Made by a program: the position numbers and the translations under genes. The notes below the pieces were generated by a model. It saw only the letters and a program-made list of their open reading frames with translations, was not told the DNA's origin and made no database searches. This document shows positions 31,803 through 35,004 of a DNA stretch of 35,004 nt, piece after piece (position 1 is the first letter of the stretch; every line of letters starts with the position of its first letter). The DNA comes from Bacteroidota bacterium (GTDB lineage Bacteria > Bacteroidota > Bacteroidia > Chitinophagales > Chitinophagaceae), in the NCBI GenBank assembly GCA_023423285.1, contig JAFAFV010000252.1:1-35004 (forward strand), given 5' to 3'.

Positions 31803-32852
31803 ATGAAGCTTTCACAATTTCAATTCGACCTACCGCTAAACCTTATTGCACAAACCCCCGCTAAAAAAAGAGAAGATGCGCGAATGATGGTGGTTCACCG
31901 CCAGACGGGGCAAATGGAAAACAAGCATTTTCGTGATATTCTTGACTATTTTGATGATAAGGACGTGTTTGTAGTTAATAACACAAAAGTTTTTCCTGCC
32001 CGTATGTATGGCCGCAAAGAAAAAACCGGCGCTAAGATCGAGGTATTTCTGCTGCGCGAACTGAACAAGCCCAACCGTCTTTGGGATGTGATCGTGGACC
32101 CTGCCAGAAAGATACGCGTGGGCAACAAATTGTATTTTGGTGAAAATGAAGAGTTGGTAGCAGAAGTAATTGACAACACAACCAGCCGTGGCCGCACCAT
32201 TAAGTTTTTATGGGAAGGCAGCGAAGAAGACTTTAAAACACAATTGGCAGCGCTGGGCGAAACCCCTTTGCCTAAATACATCAAACGCAAACCTGATGAA
32301 GAAGACAAAGAGCGTTACCAAACAGTTTACGCCAAGCACGAAGGCGCAGTGGCAGCACCAACTGCCGGCCTGCACTTTAGCCGCGAACTGATAAAAAGGC
32401 TTGAGATTAAAGGCGTGCGTTTTTCAGAAATCACGCTGCATACCGGCCTGGGCACTTTTCGCCCCATTGAAGTGGAAGACCTGAGCAAGCACAAAATGGA
32501 CGCGGAATATTATCATATTGATCAAAACGCCTGCAAAATAGTAAATAAGGCTAAAGAAACAGGACACCGCATCTGTTCTATAGGCACCACTACCATGCGT
32601 GCCATGGAATCATCTTTCACAGCGCAAAGAATGTTAAAGCCTTCGGAAGGCTGGACCAATATGTTCATTCATCCGCCTTACGAATTCAATATTGCAGATT
32701 CGCTGGTAACAAATTTTCATCTGCCTAAAACCAGTCTTATGATCATGACCGCTTCATTTGCCGGATATGAACTAACCATTGAAGCTTATAAAAAAGCGAT
32801 CAAAGACAAGTACCGCTTTTTTAGCTATGGCGATGCATTGCTCGTTATTTAA
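31803..32852 (+). CDS. queA: S-adenosylmethionine:tRNA ribosyltransferase-isomerase (QueA)
   Basis: 349 residues. Family motifs are complete: MKLSQFQFDLPLNLIAQTPA at the start, VNNTKVFPARMYGRKE, KYIKRKPDEEDKERYQTVYA, GAVAAPTAGLHFS, TLHTGLGTFRPI, and NFHLPKTSLMIMTASFAG near the end. QueA moves the ribosyl part of S-adenosylmethionine onto preQ1-modified tRNA to form epoxyqueuosine in the cytosol, the penultimate step of queuosine synthesis. It has its own candidate promoter and long leader. A hairpin with a T-tract follows the stop. Two pseudouridine synthases lie downstream, so the neighbourhood is devoted to RNA modification. Length and motifs are normal. Confidence 0.96.
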   Translation: MKLSQFQFDLPLNLIAQTPAKKREDARMMVVHRQTGQMENKHFRDILDYFDDKDVFVVNNTKVFPARMYGRKEKTGAKIEVFLLRELNKPNRLWDVIVDPARKIRVGNKLYFGENEELVAEVIDNTTSRGRTIKFLWEGSEEDFKTQLAALGETPLPKYIKRKPDEEDKERYQTVYAKHEGAVAAPTAGLHFSRELIKRLEIKGVRFSEITLHTGLGTFRPIEVEDLSKHKMDAEYYHIDQNACKIVNKAKETGHRICSIGTTTMRAMESSFTAQRMLKPSEGWTNMFIHPPYEFNIADSLVTNFHLPKTSLMIMTASFAGYELTIEAYKKAIKDKYRFFSYGDALLVI

Positions 32853-32865
32853 TATTGTAGAATAT

Positions 32866-32896
32866 ATGGCAGCATTTAAATGCCATTCATTTTTTG
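32866..32896 (+). terminator. Probable intrinsic terminator after queA
   Basis: ATGGCA (32866-32871) pairs with TGCCAT (32881-32886) with possible inner A-T pairs in the loop. A T6 tract follows three bases later. The stem is short, so termination may be partial. Confidence 0.5.
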
Positions 32897-32984
32897 CGGG
32901 AAGCATGAGCACGGAACACCATTTCTACGGCCCTAATTATATCTTTGTCATTCATTACTGTTGTAAAACAGCAAATCATTACAC

Positions 32985-33905
32985 ATGAAAAAAATAGACC
33001 CACGCTTTGAAAAATTCGCAAAAAAGAAAAGCAATGCGGCCATAAAAGAAGGATTCAGGCAGCAAAAAAGAAAATACAAAAAAGAACGTGCCGAGTTTTT
33101 TGAACTGCAAAAGAAAGAAGCTTCGTTAAAAGCCACAAATACTACTACACCACGAATTGAACGAAAAGTGAAAGCTGACGAGCAAATGCCCCTTAACAAA
33201 TACCTGGCGCATTGCGGCATTTGTTCAAGGCGCGATGCCGCAGAACTGATCAAAGAAGGAAAGGTGAAAGTGAATAGAGAAGTGGTGGTTGAACCTGGTT
33301 ATAAAATAGCAAACGGAGACCAGGTAACTGTTAACGGCAAGAAAATACAGGTTACAAAAAATCTTATTTACATTTTAATCAATAAGCCCAAAGATTATAT
33401 TACTACAACTGACGATCCGCAAAAGCGTAAAACAGTTTTAGACCTGATCAAAAACGCTACCCACGAAAGAGTTTATCCTGTGGGCAGACTCGACAGGAAT
33501 ACTTCGGGCGTGTTGTTAATTACGAATGATGGAGAACTGGCGCAAAAGCTGACACACCCCAGTAATGAGGTGAAGAAAATTTACCAGGTAACTCTTGATA
33601 AGCCGCTTGAGAAAACTGACTTTGATAAAATACTAAAAGGCATACTATTGGAAGATGGCCCTGCGCTTGTAGACGTGCTGGCTTACAGCGACCTGAAAGA
33701 TAAAACGCAAGTGGGCGTTGAAATTCACAGTGGCCGCAACCGCATTGTAAGGCGCATTTTTGAAAGCCTGGGATACAATGTGAAAAATCTTGACAGGGTA
33801 ATGTTTGCAGGCCTCACCAAAAAGAATATTGAGCGCGGCAAGTATCGTTTCCTGAACGAAAAAGAAATACGCAACCTGAAATTTTTTGGTAAGGGAGCAA
33901 AATGA
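32985..33905 (+). CDS. RsuA/RluB-family pseudouridine synthase with basic N-terminal extension
   Basis: 306 residues. The first 65 residues are highly charged and lysine-rich, an extension often seen in Bacteroidota members. An S4 RNA-binding domain follows (about 68-121: MPLNKYLAHCGICSRRDAAE). The catalytic domain has LINKPKDYITT and the active-site GRLDRNTSG with Asp170, then KIYQVTLDKPLEK and a C-terminal HSGRNRIVRRIFESLGY. This subfamily makes single pseudouridines in rRNA; RluB-like activity on 23S rRNA is the likeliest, but RsuA, RluE and RluF are not excluded. The RluA-type gene begins 18 bases after its stop. Confidence 0.9.
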   Translation: MKKIDPRFEKFAKKKSNAAIKEGFRQQKRKYKKERAEFFELQKKEASLKATNTTTPRIERKVKADEQMPLNKYLAHCGICSRRDAAELIKEGKVKVNREVVVEPGYKIANGDQVTVNGKKIQVTKNLIYILINKPKDYITTTDDPQKRKTVLDLIKNATHERVYPVGRLDRNTSGVLLITNDGELAQKLTHPSNEVKKIYQVTLDKPLEKTDFDKILKGILLEDGPALVDVLAYSDLKDKTQVGVEIHSGRNRIVRRIFESLGYNVKNLDRVMFAGLTKKNIERGKYRFLNEKEIRNLKFFGKGAK

Positions 33906-33923
33906 AAAAACGTTTAACTTTCA

Positions 33924-34640
33924 TTGAAATTATCTGAACTCATCATATTCGAAAATGAAAATCTCGTAGCAGTTAACAAGCCTTCGGGACTGCTTTCCAT
34001 TGCCGATAGGGAAGGCAAAGAAATTTCGTTGAAGGAGATGCTTGCAGAAAAATACCCCGGTATTTTTACTGTTCATCGCCTTGACAGGGAAACCAGCGGC
34101 CTGATCATATTTGCAAAAAATGCTGTTTCGCACAGGCATTTCAGCTTGCAGTTTGCAAACCGTAAAACGGTTAAGATTTACAACGGGCTTGTGGTAGGTT
34201 CCTTACTGCAAAAAGAAGGAACCATAGATGCGCCCATTGCCGAGAATATGGTAAAGCGTGGCACAATGATCATTCACCGGAGGGGGAAGCAGGCGATAAC
34301 CGATTATAAAGTGTTGGAAGATTTTAAGATATTTTCCTGGTTGCAATTTCAAATACATACTGGCAGAACCCACCAAATACGCATACATACAAAAGAGCTT
34401 GGCCACCCACTGGCATGTGATGCCATTTATGGTGATGGCAAGCCACTGTTTCTTTCAGCGTTTAAAAATAAGTTTAAACTGTCCAGGGATGTGCTTGAAG
34501 AAAAACCGCTGCTTAACAGGCTGGCGCTGCATGCGTTTCAATTACAAATAGAAGACATAAGCGGCGAATCTATATTGTTGGAAGCCGCGCTGCATAAAGA
34601 TTTGAGGGCTACGTTGCAACAGTTGGGAAAACGAAAATAG
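33924..34640 (+). CDS. RluA-family pseudouridine synthase without S4 domain
   Basis: 238 residues. The start is TTG at 33924: a stop lies 9 bases before it in frame, and the next in-frame ATG would cut off the LIIFENENLVAVNKPSGLL strand that opens every RluA-type domain. The catalytic motif is HRLDRETSGLIIFAKN with Asp54, followed by KIYNGLVVG and QIHTGRTHQIRIHTKELGHP. There is no S4 domain, as in RluA/TruC-type enzymes, so it may modify rRNA or tRNA. It is very close behind the RluB-like gene, likely one transcript. Its stop is 2 bases from that of the converging gene. Confidence 0.9.
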   Translation: MKLSELIIFENENLVAVNKPSGLLSIADREGKEISLKEMLAEKYPGIFTVHRLDRETSGLIIFAKNAVSHRHFSLQFANRKTVKIYNGLVVGSLLQKEGTIDAPIAENMVKRGTMIIHRRGKQAITDYKVLEDFKIFSWLQFQIHTGRTHQIRIHTKELGHPLACDAIYGDGKPLFLSAFKNKFKLSRDVLEEKPLLNRLALHAFQLQIEDISGESILLEAALHKDLRATLQQLGKRK

Positions 34641-34642
34641 AT

Positions 34643-35004
34643 TTATACCCTGTAACTGTTGCGGCTCATTTTAGCGCTCCATTTTATATAAGAAACCCAT
34701 TGGGAAATTGCTGTTGTTTTAGTTTTATAAAAGAAAATTGTGTTTGCATTTGATAATAAAAAAGCAAACAGCTTAAAAGAAAATCGTTTTCCTTTCATAT
34801 CCTGAAAAGCTGCAATAGCTTTTTCAATCCATTGCTTGTCCTCAGCACTTAAAAGCGGATGCATTAGAAATACTCTTAAATAGCCAGTTCGTTGTTGCCA
34901 GAATAATCCTTTGTTCAATTCATCCGTAGTGCTTTCTGAATGTCTGCGCCAGTAAGTAAGATTTTTTTTAAGACATTTAATGCCTCCGCAAAGCATGGCT
35001 CCCA
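34643..35004 (-). CDS. C-terminal part of a probable family 2 glycosyltransferase, cut by window edge
   Basis: About 120 codons are visible and the frame stays open to the window edge, so a Met near 34996 need not be the start. The motif LTYWRRHSESTTDE resembles the late YRxHxxNxT element of GT2 glycosyltransferases, followed by a helical tail (YLRVFLMHPLL, DKQWIEKAIAAFQDMKGKRF). The catalytic DxD region would be outside the window. The call rests on a short tail segment, so other membrane-proximal enzymes are possible. It converges on the RluA-like gene with a 2-base gap. Confidence 0.5.
   Translation of the reverse strand, partial: GAMLCGGIKCLKKNLTYWRRHSESTTDELNKGLFWQQRTGYLRVFLMHPLLSAEDKQWIEKAIAAFQDMKGKRFSFKLFAFLLSNANTIFFYKTKTTAISQWVSYIKWSAKMSRNSYRV

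Noticed and set aside
33902..33937. ATG at 33902 as the start of the RluA-like gene
   Set aside because: That frame reaches a stop after 11 codons and differs from the pseudouridine synthase frame; TTG at 33924 is the only start that keeps the domain intact.

Overview
The window reads as chromosomal DNA of a member of the Bacteroidota, most likely a Chitinophagaceae-type organism. Three things suggest this. Candidate promoters follow the Bacteroidota pattern TTTG-N19/20-TAnnTTTG, and start codons lack clear Shine-Dalgarno sites. Genes typical of the phylum are present: DarA/DarB of the flexirubin/dialkylresorcinol type, an N-acylornithine carbamoyltransferase, a short AMP nucleosidase and DUF502/DUF1015 proteins. 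The genus cannot be fixed from the sequence. No rRNA, tRNA, CRISPR array, prophage or insertion sequence was seen.

Layout. 1-2364 (minus): a DUF502 membrane protein, a DUF1015 protein and a glycerate kinase cut by the window edge. 2511-9407 (plus): a TetR-regulated tripartite RND efflux operon (regulator, TolC-like channel, lipoprotein adaptor, permease), with a 9-bp inverted repeat inside the candidate promoter. 9480-10268 (minus): a barnase-like ribonuclease and its barstar-like inhibitor. 10348-13752 (plus): mfd. 13757-17888 (minus): an arginine cluster argD-argF'-argB-argE-like, preceded by a hairpin plus T-tract in the leader. 18082-18952 (plus): two small conserved or hypothetical proteins, then a gene-free stretch with two nearly identical 51-bp repeats that each end in a terminator hairpin. 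19292-19798 (minus): an outer-membrane beta-barrel.

19957-24108 (plus) is a compact dialkylresorcinol/flexirubin-type locus: an exported protein, darA, darB, a terminator, a small HTH-like protein and a BtrH-like acyltransferase. It lacks the polyene-assembly genes of full flexirubin clusters. 24163-28685 (minus): a DUF937-OmpA protein, then an operon-like set of UMF1-family MFS transporter, metallo-beta-lactamase-fold hydrolase and secreted endonuclease/exonuclease/phosphatase-fold hydrolase. 28851-31499: 3-hydroxybutyryl-CoA dehydrogenase, a stand-alone HsdR N-terminal nuclease domain (minus), AMP nucleosidase and a small exported protein. 31624-34640 (plus): a promoter and long, potentially structured leader, queA, and two pseudouridine synthases, making an RNA-modification neighbourhood. 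The window ends in a truncated gene resembling the C-terminus of a family 2 glycosyltransferase.

Most of the window is ordinary core metabolism and envelope function. The most interesting points are the barnase with two cysteines at the positions of a known engineered disulfide, the minimal dar locus, the argD and queA leaders, and the tandem terminator repeats.
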